From Tanypteryx hageni (Eukaryota; Arthropoda; Insecta; Odonata; Petaluridae): a stretch of 64,000 nucleotides of DNA. The notes beneath the pieces were generated by a model. It made no database searches. It was given only the letters and a program-made list of their open reading frames with translations, and had not been told where the DNA came from. Position numbers and translations under genes: made by a program. Positions 11,121 through 23,112 of the stretch are shown here, piece by piece. The stretch covers positions 213,792,417 through 213,856,416 of the forward strand of contig CM054113.1 in NCBI GenBank assembly GCA_028673005.1, in the 5' to 3' direction. Within the stretch, counting starts at the first letter, position 1, and the number at the start of each line of letters is the position of its first letter.

Positions 11121-12320
11121 CCGAGAAACCCCATTTTACGACGCTGCCTCCCCGTTGCTTCTGGATTTCTCTTCAAGAGTTTCCACCGTTTCGAAGCATC
11201 TTCTGAATTGCTTTCTTTAACAAGACTTTTGGGTTAAATTTACTCGTTAATCAAGCCACTCATACAAATCCGACAGTCGTCTAGTTAATATTTTAATACG
11301 AACTTAGAGTCCTTGTTTACAGCATGGTTATTGATGTTTACCTACTGCAACATAATAATTTGTTATATTTTTAAATCTCGTGCAATTGAAGCGAAGTTAA
11401 TTTCAGTTTTACTACATATGCAAATAATCATAACAATTACTTAGAATCAGAACAACTTTGTATGAAAAACAAGACTTCACTTTCACCGTCCTCTCTCTTG
11501 ACTGGCTAAACTTATTTTTGTGGAGAATATAATCGTGTATCAATGATTGGATGTATTTATTACGATAATCTTTTTCAATAAAAACCATTCCTTTTCATGA
11601 AGAAGAGAACTGTGTCAAAATTCCTGTTGTATCAGTTTTTCAATTTCTATTTTCCAAATCGTGACGAAAAACTGAATTTAATCTTTAGAAGGCTTCGAAA
11701 TGTTGACATAGAAAACATTTATGGAGATTAAATGAAAAATCAGGTAAAACAAAAGAAGTATCGAGAAGACTAAGAGATTATACAATCGATAAGAAAGAGA
11801 GAGAGAACGCATTGGATATGGTATTTCCTGAGTTTAGATTGACTAAAGTTATGATTCGAGAAAAAAAAAAGAAAGAAAAAAAAAGGAATAGTGAGAAAAA
11901 GGTTTCTGAAAATCGACGACTTGAAAGAGAGAGAGAGAGCTTCAAAGAAACAAAGGTTGAGAAGGACAGGAGAACGTGGAGAACCCGGTTTAAAATATAA
12001 TCACGAAACTGTCTGCGGGCAGATTACTAATGATGACAATATGACAAATTCGTTGTTTTGTGCCGTACACCGCTAACATATTTTCCTCAACCGTTCCTCA
12101 AACTATTAACCAATCAAATCTGCTTTCCCTCTTTGTGCCATCGCCTCCCCAGATCCTTCAGCCATCCAATCTCTCTTCCTATTCTAATAGTCGATGTGCA
12201 GCGAACCATAATTTTCGAGGCAACAACTCCAACTGATATGCTATACGCTAAGGGTCTTATGAAATTAGAACCATACACTACTACGCTATGTTCAGTATAA
12301 AAAATTTTTACGTAATTAAC
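11121..12320. other. AT-rich DNA with a purine-rich stretch
   Basis: Nothing coding is supported. A/G-rich low-complexity sequence fills about 11780-11980, including two A-rich runs at 11860-11882. The open frames across it reflect that composition. Confidence 0.4.
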
Positions 12321-12321
12321 A

Positions 12322-12634
12322 CAATAAGCAAGGGGTCTCCAAACTACGGCCCGCGGGCCACATCCGACCCGCGCAGTGATTTGATCCGGCCCTCCTTATC
12401 AGCAAGAGTATTCATTAGATATCATTTATGATATCTAAACGACATTTTTCGGGTGCTACTTTTAATATAAGCGAATTGCATATTACAGAATCGGAAAAAA
12501 TTCTCAAAACTTGCTCTTTGAAGTTTTCACACGGCCCAATCAGTCATTTGAAATGCCGTATCTGACCCGCACAATGGATCATGAAGCTTCATGTGGCTCT
12601 TTCAGTAAAAGGTTTGGTGACCCCTGATATAAGC
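12322..12634. mobile_element. hAT-type MITE
   Basis: The body is about 12330-12626 (297 bp). The left end AGGGGTCTCCAAAC is complementary to the right end GTTTGG-TGACCCCTG, and the subterminal part has CGGCCCGCGGGCC. The flanking octamers CAATAAGC and ATATAAGC match at 6 of 8 bases, consistent with an aged hAT duplication. An internal hairpin lies at about 12416-12437 (TAGATATCAT facing ATGATATCTA). No transposase is present. Confidence 0.85.
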
Positions 12635-13061
12635 AAATACAAATTTAATCATATGATAGACAATTTGAGACGGAAACATGTCTCTTGGTCAAAGTCAGTT
12701 ATATTACACCTGTTGGTATATCATTGTCCACTCCAACACAGAATAATGTCTTCAGCTGCTTGGTACATCACTGCCTCGAACAACCGAAGTCGGCGATATC
12801 ATGGAATGTTCGAACAGCCGATGAAATCACGGCTTCAGCTGCTGCTACCGGTCCGCGTGGGGGTTGTCTTTCCTCTCGGTCTCCACACGACAAAGTGTAG
12901 ATCAAATGACGCCGGAGGGAGAGGCTTTCAGCGAAGGGGAGGGGAATGAGGTCAGGCGGGCCTTTTAAAAAGGTGTTTTAGGAACCGTCGATTGGCTACT
13001 TTGTTGTTTTTAGATAACCGAAGGGAAGAGGAAAAGTTAGGAAGGTTAGGGGTACCTAGGG

Positions 13062-13069
13062 TATATAAG
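13062..13069 (+). promoter_or_regulatory. Candidate TATA box
   Basis: TATATAAG lies in a GC-rich setting with ACTCACAGG about 15-20 bases downstream. It is plausible as a core promoter element but unproven. Confidence 0.3.
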
Positions 13070-13218
13070 GCTGGAACTCACAGGGCGTGTCGTCCTGGGC
13101 GTGTGAAGTACTCAGGGCGAGGTCATTATGTTCGGCGATATTACGAATATCGGCGATATACGATAGTGGCGTTATTCGAACGGGCATTTCGAATGTGCAT
13201 GTTCGTACGTTGCGATTC

Positions 13219-13271
13219 GTTAAGTGCTATCGGATAAGTGCGATAGGAAAGGGGGGGGGGGGGGGATCGCC
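13219..13271. repeat. Direct repeat DR1, left copy
   Basis: TTAAGTGCTATCGGATAAGT, followed by GCGATAGGAA, a G run and ATCGCCACA, is nearly repeated at 14555-14604. The main difference is the length of the G run. The two copies bracket the tRNA-bearing palindrome. Confidence 0.7.
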
Positions 13272-13514
13272 ACATCCTCCCCGGGAAAATTATGAAAAAA
13301 TGAACCAATAAAAATTTTGATTGGTTGAGGGGAAGTTTCTGAGTCACTTTATTCCCTACATTGTTCCCATACCATGTATGAAGCACACATTACACTTAGT
13401 AGTTGTCTCTGTCAAACATAGTGTAAAAAATGGATGGAATAAAGTGATCCGAAGATCCTATGCAGACAGGCATAAGCTATAAAGTTGGGAATAATTTTTA
13501 AACGAGAAAAAGTC

Positions 13515-13586
13515 TGCTATTGCCGGAAATCGAACCCGGGTCCTCCACTTGCCGGGTGGATATTCTACCACTGAACTATTGTAGCA
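13515..13586 (-). tRNA. tRNA-Gly-like pseudo-tRNA (left palindrome arm)
   Basis: On the minus strand this 72-base unit has GTTCAGTGGTAGAAT, the D-arm/A-box sequence of eukaryotic tRNA-Gly. It also has CCGGGTTCGATTTCCGG, a T-arm with a good B box, and complementary ends TGCTA and TAGCA. The anticodon arm pairs as TCCAC and GTGGA around a 7-base loop, CCGGCAA. The loop lacks the universal U33 and would read GGC, and the acceptor stem is unlike tRNA-Gly. I therefore call it a tRNA-derived sequence and not a working gene. Confidence 0.6.
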
Positions 13587-13742
13587 AATCAATTTTTTCG
13601 TTTCTGATCGCGGATGTTTTCTTGGCTGGGACGGAACTAGCCAAGCTAGTATCAAACTGCCCCCATGGATGTCCTCGAACTAGCTTGGCTAGTTACGTCC
13701 CTACCAAGAAAACATCCGCGTTCAGAAACGAAAAAATTGATC

Positions 13743-13808
13743 TGCTACGATAGTGTAGATCATCTGCCCGGTAAGTGGGAGACCCGGGTTCTATTCCCGG
13801 TCATAGCA
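13743..13808 (+). tRNA. Degenerate tRNA-like unit (right palindrome arm)
   Basis: This is the inverted partner of the 13515-13586 unit, now 66 bases. The ends TGCTAC and ATAGCA still pair, and CCCGGGTTCTATTCCCGG keeps the T-arm shape. The D-arm has lost about six bases and the B box has a G-to-T change. It is almost certainly not functional. Confidence 0.5.
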
Positions 13809-13850
13809 GACTTTTTTCTCATTTCAAAATTGTTCCCAACCTAGTGTAGG

Positions 13851-14554
13851 TTAATATGCAGCATTTTTTGGCAGAATACTTTAAATTGAAATCATATATG
13901 GAATTCGCATGCTCTGAGGATCAGAGTCCAAGCTATTGTCACAGCTGAAGTTCTCAGAAAAAAGTCCACCAATTATTTTCACTGTTCACCTTGATAAAAC
14001 TAGTCTGGGGATGCACACCCTTTAGAAGACAATTTTCAGAATAGTCATTTGGTGGCACATTGGAGATGAGACAGTCCGCAATTTTGTCTGGCTTCTTGTT
14101 CAGACGGAAACTCAATAACATATTCAATTATGTCCCACAAAAGAACAGATAATTATAATTACAATATGCCATAATTTTATGACTTAAGGATACATAAAAG
14201 TTGAATACCCATCCTTGCCTTAGATTTAAAGTGAGGCCGTTTGCATGTTACTGATATCATAACAAAGAAAAATTCATGACATGTAATAACACAAAAGTTT
14301 TCCTGAGATTTCTTTCTTGGAAATATTGTACATCATAGCATAAATATTAATTAGACTTAACACATTACATTCTATGAAGCCAGATTCATTTTGCTGGGAA
14401 TATAGCAAACAAATTATTAGTTCTTAGGCAAGGTATTTAATCATTATAATATTATTAAGTATTTCAAAATAACAATTATTCACAAAAGCATAATTTATCG
14501 GAAAGTTCAATTAATTCACAGTGTAGCATTTAAATTAATTCACAATATAGTATT
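13851..14554. other. AT-rich DNA, nothing recognised
   Basis: No supported gene or element termini are seen between the palindrome and the right copy of DR1. Confidence 0.4.
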
Positions 14555-14604
14555 TCGATTAAGTGCTAACGAATAAGTGCGATAGGAAGGGGGACAATCG
14601 CCAC
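14555..14604. repeat. Direct repeat DR1, right copy
   Basis: It matches 13219-13271: TTAAGTGCTAACGAATAAGT, then GCGATAGGAAGGGGGAC and AATCGCCACA. It has five Gs where the left copy has a long G run. Confidence 0.7.
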
Positions 14605-16465
14605 AGATGGAATTATTTCTCCTGCCTAATGATGCTATCAATTTAGCGTAAACGATCTTAATAAAATGTTCCTTGTAGAAGATGTTATTTTTTAAGTGAT
14701 CAAATTAGGAAGGATGCTTATGGTTGATATTTTTGCGTTCTATGTTTTTTGAAGACTGAAATTTTACTAAGCTTAACCCTTAGAAGCTTCATACCATGAA
14801 ATTTCAGTTCCTTTAGCTTTATTTGCCGATGGATGCTAACACAGGCGGGTGGAAGTACAAATAAAACCGAAAACCTGTATTTTTATTATTAATAACTTTT
14901 ATATTAAGACCAATCCAGATATATGTCGGTTTGTATTAGGCAAACATGGCGCGCATTTCGACGATGTCCACTTCAGGGAGTGCCTTTGTTAATACAATTA
15001 TTGAAGGAAGAATGCATTTATCAATCAAGTTACACATGGCAGGACACATTAAACTGCTTAGATAGGTAAGCAATGACGATTATAAACCTGTTTTCTTACA
15101 TCTCCTCCGGTGAAAATTTGCGGGAAATATGAATTCCACTGTGATTGGACTTCCGTGTCTGATTTCTCCGAAACTATTGTAATGATAACGCCCTTCCTAT
15201 AGTGTTTTCTCCCTATTTCCTAAAGCTACATCCACTTCCGCAAAGAAACCTAGAAATTTCGACAATTTTATATTAAGTTCACACCCCGAAAAGCCTGTCC
15301 AAGGGTTATGCCTGTCGGGGGGCCTGCCTGCACTGCCCCTGTTGAACTCTGCGGGCTTTTCTCGACAGCCCGAGAGTCCCAAACTCACCTAGCCGGTCGC
15401 CTTGTGCTTCGCCAATGGCGTACAGAGCCAGGAGACTTCCGCTACCAACGCTTTGCGGGCTGCCTATCAGCCCTTGAAAAACCATTATAGCCGTTCTTTT
15501 TATTTTTCCCCTAACAACAAGTTCTTATATTGATTGGTTGATTTTTGTACTTTTACAGAATTTGATCAACCTAAAATTAAATGGATAGTCATATGTGTAC
15601 CTTTAAGAACGTTGTACGTACTGCAATAGGGATCACCAATAACTTTTCTTTGTGCTTTGTATTAGAAATAAACAAAAACTAAACTAATAAACTAAAAAGT
15701 AAAAAATAAATTTTGATTTACTACACTTGAGTTAGAAATTTTGTAAAACTTATTTGGCTTTAAACCTTCTTACACTTTTAATCATCCTACACTTTGAACA
15801 TTTGTAAAAGTTATATGGCTTTTTGAAAATGCAAGAGAGCGTAGTAAATCAATATTTATTTTTGACTTTTGTGTACAAAATATAAAAGTTATTTATTAAT
15901 TTTTTATATTAATTTATTTCCTCTAAAAACATCTCAAAAAACATTATTCCTCAACAAGTTTTACTCTAAAATCCAATATTGTTCATTATATTTTGATTAA
16001 AATTTTCAGGAAATGTGGATTGGTTGGTGATTCTAGCTATCGATAGCTAGCTATCAATTTATTTATATTTTATCATATTTCTTTCGGTTTAGATTTCATA
16101 CAGATAGACAACGTTGCAAAGGTAATATTTCAATTATTATATTCCAACTCCTTTGCGCAATAGAAAGAAAATATTTTCTTTTAAGTATAAAACTATAACA
16201 ACAATCAATTTTACTAGATAAACGACGAATTATGTTATAATTTTAAACTTGACCAAAGTGGAACTAAAAATATATCAAGAAATTATATTTTTTTATTTAA
16301 AAAAGTAAATTATGATAATTGCAGATCCAAGTAAAAATTGCTAGCAGACCTCACAGTAAGATAAAAAGACCACGACAATTCGCCCAATCCCATGATTTCA
16401 TCGACAAAGTTACCATGCATCAATATGACGCTGGATGCATTAATTATTCAAGGTCATGCATCTGA
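14605..16465. other. AT-rich DNA with one GC-richer patch
   Basis: 15290-15480 is GC-rich with no recognised domain. 15500-16380 is strongly AT-rich and contains a perfect short palindrome, TAGCTATCGATAGCTA, at about 16035-16050. No gene is supported. Confidence 0.4.
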
Positions 16466-18034
16466 AACCTTTTAAATCAACACTTTCACAAAGCTTTTAC
16501 TCCTAATGACGATGAATGTGAAACCACTATTCCTATGCATCAGGGCGACTTGATGGAAGATTTGATATTTTCCGAAAATGGCATCGCGCTCCAACTTCAT
16601 TCAATTAAACCAAATAAATCTCCTGGGCCGGAGGAAATACCCGCGCGAGTATTGAAAGAGTTAGCTTATGAAATCGCGCCGTATTTAAAAATTATATTCG
16701 AGAAATCCATTACCGAAGGTGTAGTTCCTAAAGATTGGAAGATGGCACACGTTACGCCCATCCATAAGGGCGGCGACAAAGAGCACCCCGTAAATTATAA
16801 ACCGATTTCCCTAACTTCATTATCGTGCAAGATACTTGAGCACATAATCTTTAGTTCTGCAATGCGCTATTTAGATAGTCACTCATTGCTTAGCGGATAC
16901 CAGCACGGATTCCGGAGAGGCAGATCATGCGAAACGCAGCTTGGCTAGTTCGTGGATGATTTGTTGCGATGCGGAGAGAAAAATACTCAGGTCGATGCCA
17001 TATTCATTGACTTCAGGAAGGCATTTGATAAAGTATCTCATAAGAAATTAATTGCGAATTTAGGACAATATGGTATCAATCCGAAAATTGTCAGTTGGGT
17101 GAGAGATTTTCTCTCGAATAGAGAACAGATAGTTGTCATCGATGGGAAATATTCGTCCCCCGTTAAAGTTGCGTCGGGTATTCCTCAAGGAAGTGTATTG
17201 AGCCCTCTACTTTTCTTAATCTATGTGAATGATATCTGCTCGGTAGTTCGTAGTAAAATTAGACTTTTTGCCGATGATCCCGTTCTATATAAAGAAATAA
17301 AAAACCAGGAGGACCATCAGTCGCTGCGTGAAGACTTAAGAGCCATTTCAACGTGGTGCAAAGAATGGAAAATTGAAATTAATTACACTAAATGTGCCGC
17401 AGTCACGTTCTGGAAAAGTAAGAACATAGAAGTAGGTTTCGAGTATAAAATAGATGGAGTAAATATTCAAGCAGCCGAGTATGTAAAATATTTAGGAGTA
17501 ACCATTTATCGAGATCTTTCTTGGGACATGCACATTCGTCGAGTTATAGGTGCGGCCAACAAGAAACTGGCTTTCATAGGTAGAATAGTACGGAACACTA
17601 CAGAGAAAGTACGTGACACATGCTACTTATCACTGGTAAGACCGCAAGTGGAATACGCCTCATGCATATGGGATCCGTACGAGAAGGGACATATAATTCA
17701 ATCAGAAAGAATGCAGTGCAGAGCAGCCAGATTCGTAAAACAAAAGTACGAATATAAGGAAAGCGTAACCTCATTATTGAGGGATTTGAACTGGGTACCA
17801 CTGGAGGATCGTAGATTGAACTCAAGGTTGCGGCTTCTGGAGAAATATAGATCGGAATGTCTAAAAGACGAGGTTTTAGGAATAATAGAAGCACCAACGT
17901 ATATAGGTAGGAACGACCGTGACGATAAGAAACGTGAGATCGATTGTAGGACGGAGCGTAATCTAGGCTCGTTCTTTCCGAGGACAATACGAGATCACAA
18001 TAGGAAATTTCGAATTGCGTTAGACAATCTTTAG
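16466..18034 (+). pseudogene. Reverse transcriptase, LINE family A (one internal stop)
   Basis: One reading frame covers the whole reverse transcriptase and C-terminal region. It starts with LLNQHF and a SIKPNKSPGPEEIPARVLKE block, then WKMAHVTPIHKGGDK and YKPISLTSLSCKILE. IFIDFRKAFDKVSH carries the first catalytic aspartate. ASGIPQGSVLSPLLFLIYVND follows, and FADD at 17267-17278 supplies the catalytic pair. The end resembles CR1/Jockey-like ORF2 tails (LSLVRPQVEYAS, WVPLEDRRLNSRLRLLEKY) and terminates at 18032-18034. A TAG at 16946-16948 interrupts the frame between QHGFRRGRSCETQLG and FVDDLL. A further TGA at 16463-16465 precedes the recognisable part. The endonuclease domain is missing. 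Apart from the stop it is well preserved, about 520 residues. Confidence 0.9.
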
Positions 18035-18108
18035 GTAGGTTATGGTGCATTGCACCCCCTGCCACCAACCAATTAGGTGAATTGCAGGGTAACATGTAGA
18101 TGTAGATG
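16466..18108 (+). mobile_element. LINE family A, copy 2, 5'-truncated
   Basis: This non-LTR retrotransposon segment begins near the N-terminal edge of the reverse transcriptase domain (in-frame LLNQHFHKAFTPNDDE) and ends in a short 3' UTR with an ATGTAG tail at about 18094-18108. It is the same family as 1-868 but clearly diverged in DNA sequence, so the two are separate older insertions. The exact 5' truncation point is uncertain and may lie up to 100 bases upstream. No convincing target duplication was seen. Confidence 0.88.
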
Positions 18109-18279
18109 AAACAGGATTACCTAAAAAGTACCGAGATATTCATCGCTCTGAAAACTAAAATAAACAGTTTCACACATATTCATGTGGCTACCCAAGAAAT
18201 GTGCCACAAAAAGCTGGCGAATGGTGAGCGTAAAAACCAGATCCATTTAACACCCTACTTTGCATCCACGGTAAATAAA

Positions 18280-18750
18280 TGCTAACACCCGCTACGCTCA
18301 CGGGACCGATTGTTTAACGCCTCCAACAGACAGAATCGTCTACTATAAATATTCCGGATTATATCCCTCCAGGCGTGCAATTCGCTTCGCGTCGACCGAG
18401 TCGTCTCCGTTGCAGATCCTAAATTACTTCAGCGGATTTAAATCCCTTAGCATTCTTGATGATCTTTCTTTCGCTCCTCTTCCTCCCTCTCTCTCACACA
18501 CACTTTCACTCTCATTTTCTTTACTGGATTATGAGCTTCGAATCCCCTTTTGGATTTCGCTTTATCTCCAAATTTCATTTATCATCATTCCGCCGCAGGA
18601 CCTAAGCGAGTAACCATGGCGACGACATGCAGTTGATGAAGCGATTGTGCCTTGGGAGTTTAAGGTGTGGGGGAGCGGAGACCCTTTATGCGAATTTGTC
18701 TTCCTCCGCGCGATTATCGGTATAGTGAGGATTAAAGGAGGGGAATATCA
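18280..18750. other. GC-richer promoter-like block
   Basis: The block rises in GC and CpG content, with a TATA box at 18344 and a CT-rich run at about 18475-18525. The nearby ATG contexts (for example ACCATGG at 18614) open only very short frames. It could be the 5' region of a host gene or an old repeat. Confidence 0.3.
18344..18351 (+). promoter_or_regulatory. Candidate TATA box
   Basis: TATAAATA is followed about 30 bases later by GC-rich sequence with GTCGACCGAGTCGTC. The layout fits a core promoter, but no coding exon can be assigned. Confidence 0.25.
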
Positions 18751-21700
18751 AGTCATATGTCGATGAACGCGATGTCATGATATCCTCTGTGCCGTGGGTG
18801 AATTATAACGAAAGACTCCCTTTTAAAATATTTCGTTGCTGGTAAGTTCTCTAGAATGCTTCTTAACAAGCTGGCGCGGGTCTGTGAGATCCGCTTGATT
18901 TTAGTTTCTTAGACAAGAACTAGATGACAACGTTTGCATCGCTGCCACACTCAGTATCTTTCCCCATTATTCTACTTCAGTTCAGTATAGCAACCTAAGA
19001 TATATCGTTGTATTTATGCATAGAACTTCTAGACACTTTTTTGTCGCTTTCGGTGCATCAGACCGTGCGCCAGCATTCACATCGTAGCTTTGGATTATTA
19101 TAAATGTAGCTATTTACGTAATAAAATCCAAGTATTCTGATATACTTTATACTTGTGAAAATATATATTGACTATTGAATTTTTGGCTCCTTATAATTTG
19201 TAAAGTACTAATTTTGTCAGAGGTGAGTCTGTTCAACGAGAAAGATCAGGAAAGAATAAGAAATTTATCCACATATCATAAAAATGTCCCTAAACCTCTA
19301 TGAAAGTTATCGGTTTATTTTCATCGAATCGCATTGTTAAATTAAATTTTAAAAGCAACTGCGTTCTATAGGCTTAGTGCCAGCAGAGATGTTCATAAAT
19401 GGAGCGCCAGTCCGTCGGGTTAAAAAGGAATATTTTTCTGAAATTCGGTTCTGTTTATATTTGCGTCACAGTATCTTCCGGCAGGAGGGAATGGCGTGAC
19501 GGCGACGCAGTCGTTTTTTGTCAGATTCGCATCTTCTCTCTGAGAGGTATGGAAAAAGCACGAATCCTCATTAGCTCTCTCGGAGAATCATTTTGCTTGT
19601 TTCCTTTCGTTTTTTAATATTGAGTACCACTTTTGTTTTAAATTCCATATTCTTCATGCCCATTACATATGCGTTTTATGCTACGCTTTGAATATCATCG
19701 ATTTTGCAGAAATTTTCGCTCCTTTGGCAAAAGGACCCGCACATTTTGCTACAAAACTATGGATTCATATTAATAGAATTTATTTTCTAAACCTTTGAAA
19801 TCATGTTTTTCTGATATTGTAAACTACAAGTCAAAATTAACATTAATAACTTTGAATGATTACAATGAGCATAGTAAACGTTAAAATGATTAAATGATTT
19901 GACTTACTTATACATCAGGCTCTCGAATTTTGCCACGTAAGCTTTAGTATGCAAAAGATAGATATGCTACGTGGACTTGACATATAAGAAAATGAAGCTG
20001 AACTCACTGAATGATTAGTGTTTGAAAAATATTACGATAAAGAGACTAGAATTAAAACATTGTAAAAGTTTCACAGATTCAAGGAGATAATTCAGACACC
20101 GTCTCCAAAGAGAGGTGTACTACTGTTTTAGTTTCCTTCCTCGGTGTTCCTAAGTCTCCATACATATCTTAATGTTCATTGTAAATTTGAAGTAAGGAAA
20201 TTACGGCAACGTAACAGTTTCCCATAGAAAATAATCCTTCAAGTCTTCTTTTAAAGAGTTTCTAGAAACTAAAACGTAAGCGAAGTGATAAATGTTATTT
20301 CTGAGATGTTTAAGAGAGATAGGCAAAATTCGGATGGAAGACACATCTGAAGGAGGGATTTCTATAAGGAATATTAAAACAAAGAACAAAAGATTTTGGT
20401 TTAATTAAAGATATGTGCATGGATGTGTATATGTGAGACAAAGAGAAAGAATTAAGTATGAGAAAGCTTGTGTTTGCGCTTGTACCTACAGAAACCCATA
20501 TTCGATTATAATTTTTATTCCTCTTTACGAAAAAAATATTCTTCTCCACTGTGAATCGCGAGCTGAATTTACATTTCTCTCTGACCAAGGTAACAAGTTT
20601 TACCCGCTCGCATATCCTAAGCCTATAAAAGTTTTTCCATCACTAGAAAAGTTTTGGAGAGAAACTAAGGTTGAATATCAAACATGGAGTACAATTCAAA
20701 CAAGTTAAAATATTTTGAAGAGCACTAATCAACACCTGTGTTTTCGAGATCAAAAGAGTCGGACAACATGAATTATAGCGGGTAAAATTCTAAGTCCCAG
20801 AAAAAATTTGAACAGTTTTTTCAACAATTTCCACTGATCGTTTAAATTGCACCTTAAGAAAAACGAACATTTCACGCGTAATACCAACGTACCGTGACTA
20901 ATGAATATAATAAAAAGGATCGCTTAGGTTAGATTTGAAATACGAACTTTTTACTTAATTAGGAGGAGGAAAAATGATCGAATATGATCGAATTACACAA
21001 AAGGAAAAAGTGGCTGGACCATATGATTTTTCAAAACTAAAATTTTTGAAACTTGAAACTGAAAATACGATTACATTCAACAGCTTGATTTGGGACAATT
21101 TTTTTCCGTTCCGTCGTAGAGAGAGGGATAATTAATTCAGTCGCCTATATTAGGGGACATCGGGCGAGCAATTTACAAATGGAACAACTGCCACAGCGAA
21201 AAACGCCCAAGGATGAAATATCACGATCATTAAAAAGGTGGATCAAACTGCGAGACAGCACGCACACAGCGACGTAGGTGTGTGTGAGCTAGCGTGTGTG
21301 TGCGCGCGCGCTCGGAGAAAATGGGGGCGTGAATAAATCCACGTCATTTTATGACTTGCCGTCAACCGCGTTTCCGTTTTTTTTCTACTAATAAGTGAAT
21401 ATCGCAATTGAGTTTGAACGCGCGTAAAATTTTCTGCGCGCTATTTTTTGGAGCACAAAGTGCTCATTTAGATTTGAACATCTACATGTCAATCGTTCAC
21501 ATTAGTATCTACGAAATATATAAGCGCACATTTCTGCCTGAATATTGTTTCAATTTTTCTTCGGTGATTTTGACGAGTGATCTTGTGTTTGCTTATTTTT
21601 ATCTTTTTTAGCATTTCAGTAAAAAAATCTACAAAATATGTTGTAACATAAATGGTTAGAAGCATTTATTTGCACACATTGAAAATGATAATCGAGTTGG

Positions 21701-22700
21701 AAACAAGCTACAAATATTAAATGAATATACTACACGAAACGCCTAAAATTCTTTCCAAATGTCTGTCATTTTAAACACCTCCCGCCATTTTCATCAAAGT
21801 AACCTGGATTAATATGTATTTGAGATTAATGTATACGCGATATTGTGTTCTCTTTCGATTAACCTTCGACGGTATTAATGACCTCTAAATCACTAAAAAT
21901 AATTGGACTCTCTTTTGTTTTGCCTAATATGACTTCAGTTTTTCAGTGGTCCATTAAAGGTAAAAATAATAACTGAGAGATCATGTGGAACTCACGATTT
22001 CAATAAACACACCCGCGATGCTTTTAAAAACGTCTCGTTTTCGATTTAAGTACATTTTTACATTCTGAGGCCAAATAGCGGGTTCATAGGAATTATATCA
22101 TATTGGAATCAAGGATCGCAGGTGAAATTAAATTTTCTGCTCCGCTCAACGATGGCATTTTGTGTGTCAAAACGTATATCTTGTGTAGACAAAGAAGTCA
22201 TTTTTATTGGCACGAAGTTACACAGAATAGAGGACTCCACAGCCAAATGTAAAATTCCGTAAACCTGAGCCTGGAATTGCACTTATCAAACCTCTAGCGA
22301 GAAACATGCGACGAATGAAATGTTTTATATTTTTAACTACCTAATGGTTCACCATTACACCATAATAAAATGCAGAAACGCGATAAAGTGCTTTCCAATC
22401 AACCCCGAGGTTCTCTGCTTGAATTTGTTCGCATTACCCGAACAATTATTTATATTTTTACGAAGCGATTAATAGCATTCAACTAGTTCCCAAAAAAATT
22501 AAAGCAAATCATAATGCTTCCAACTGCAATTTAATTTTAACAAATTCTTACTCCAAATTCCTCAAAATATTTTAACGAATAAGCCCTCTCGTACATCTTG
22601 AAATAAATCAAAACAAACAAAAAACTGCCGTTTAAAAACAAAACAAGTTCCACCCAAGGAACGCGGAATTTAATTTTTTTTCTATGAACCAAGGGTCTCT
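18751..22700. other. Nearly 4 kb of AT-rich DNA, nothing recognised
   Basis: No transposon ends, RNA genes or coding regions can be supported. A GT/GC dinucleotide-rich patch lies at about 21275-21315. Weak GC rises at 19395-19560 and 21130-21420 carry no recognisable feature. Confidence 0.4.
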
Positions 22701-22734
22701 TTTTTTTCCACGGAATGATAAACTATCTTTGGCC

Positions 22735-23112
22735 TCTTCAGTCCTTTTCTCCTCTCCTCCAATCGTATCATTCTCCAGAAATTCTCTCCACCCCAAGCCC
22801 ATTCTGCCTCCTTTTGCAGCGGCCTGTGAGCGGCCACCTGTTGGGTCGCCTCGCTGATACCTCTGCTCCTTCCTCCTCGTCACCCTCCCCTCTCTTCCCC
22901 CTCCACCCCCCTTCGCCCTCCACTTCCCTCCTTCCCCTTCCCCCTCCTCCATCCTTCCCCCTCCACCCTCCTCCCCCCTCCGCTCCCCTCCTTCCCCCTA
23001 CTCACCCTCCCCCACCCCATCCTTCCCCATCCCCCTCCTCTCTTTCCCCTCCACCCTCTTCCCCCTCCTTTATCTCCCCCTTCCGCTCCCCTCCTCTCTC
23101 TTCCCCCTCTAT
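22735..23112. repeat. C/T-only low-complexity tract
   Basis: This is an irregular run of CCTCC, CCCTCC and CTCC words on the plus strand, almost free of purines from about 22870. Open frames on both strands here are by-products of the composition. Such tracts can form triplex (H-DNA) structures. Confidence 0.9.

Larger units (their letters stand above)
12780..13275. other. GC-richer block with TATA box, possible LTR or promoter remnant
   Basis: This stretch is rich in GC and CGA words and has a TATA box at 13062. It ends in a purine run leading into 15 Gs at about 13251-13265. It could be a solo LTR or an ancient promoter. I found no PBS or inverted TG/CA ends that would settle it. Confidence 0.3.
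13484..13840. mobile_element. Palindrome with a tRNA-like sequence in each arm
   Basis: The left arm (13484-13650) and the reverse complement of the right arm (13679-13840) align along their full length, separated by a 28-base spacer. Each arm contains a 66-72 base tRNA-like unit followed by a shared segment with CAATTTTTTCGTTTCTGA, GCGGATGTTTTCTTGG and CTAGCCAAGCTAGT. The tRNA-like units point outward. The family is not one I recognise. It could be a foldback transposon that captured a tRNA, or two SINE-like units in head-to-head orientation. Confidence 0.85.
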
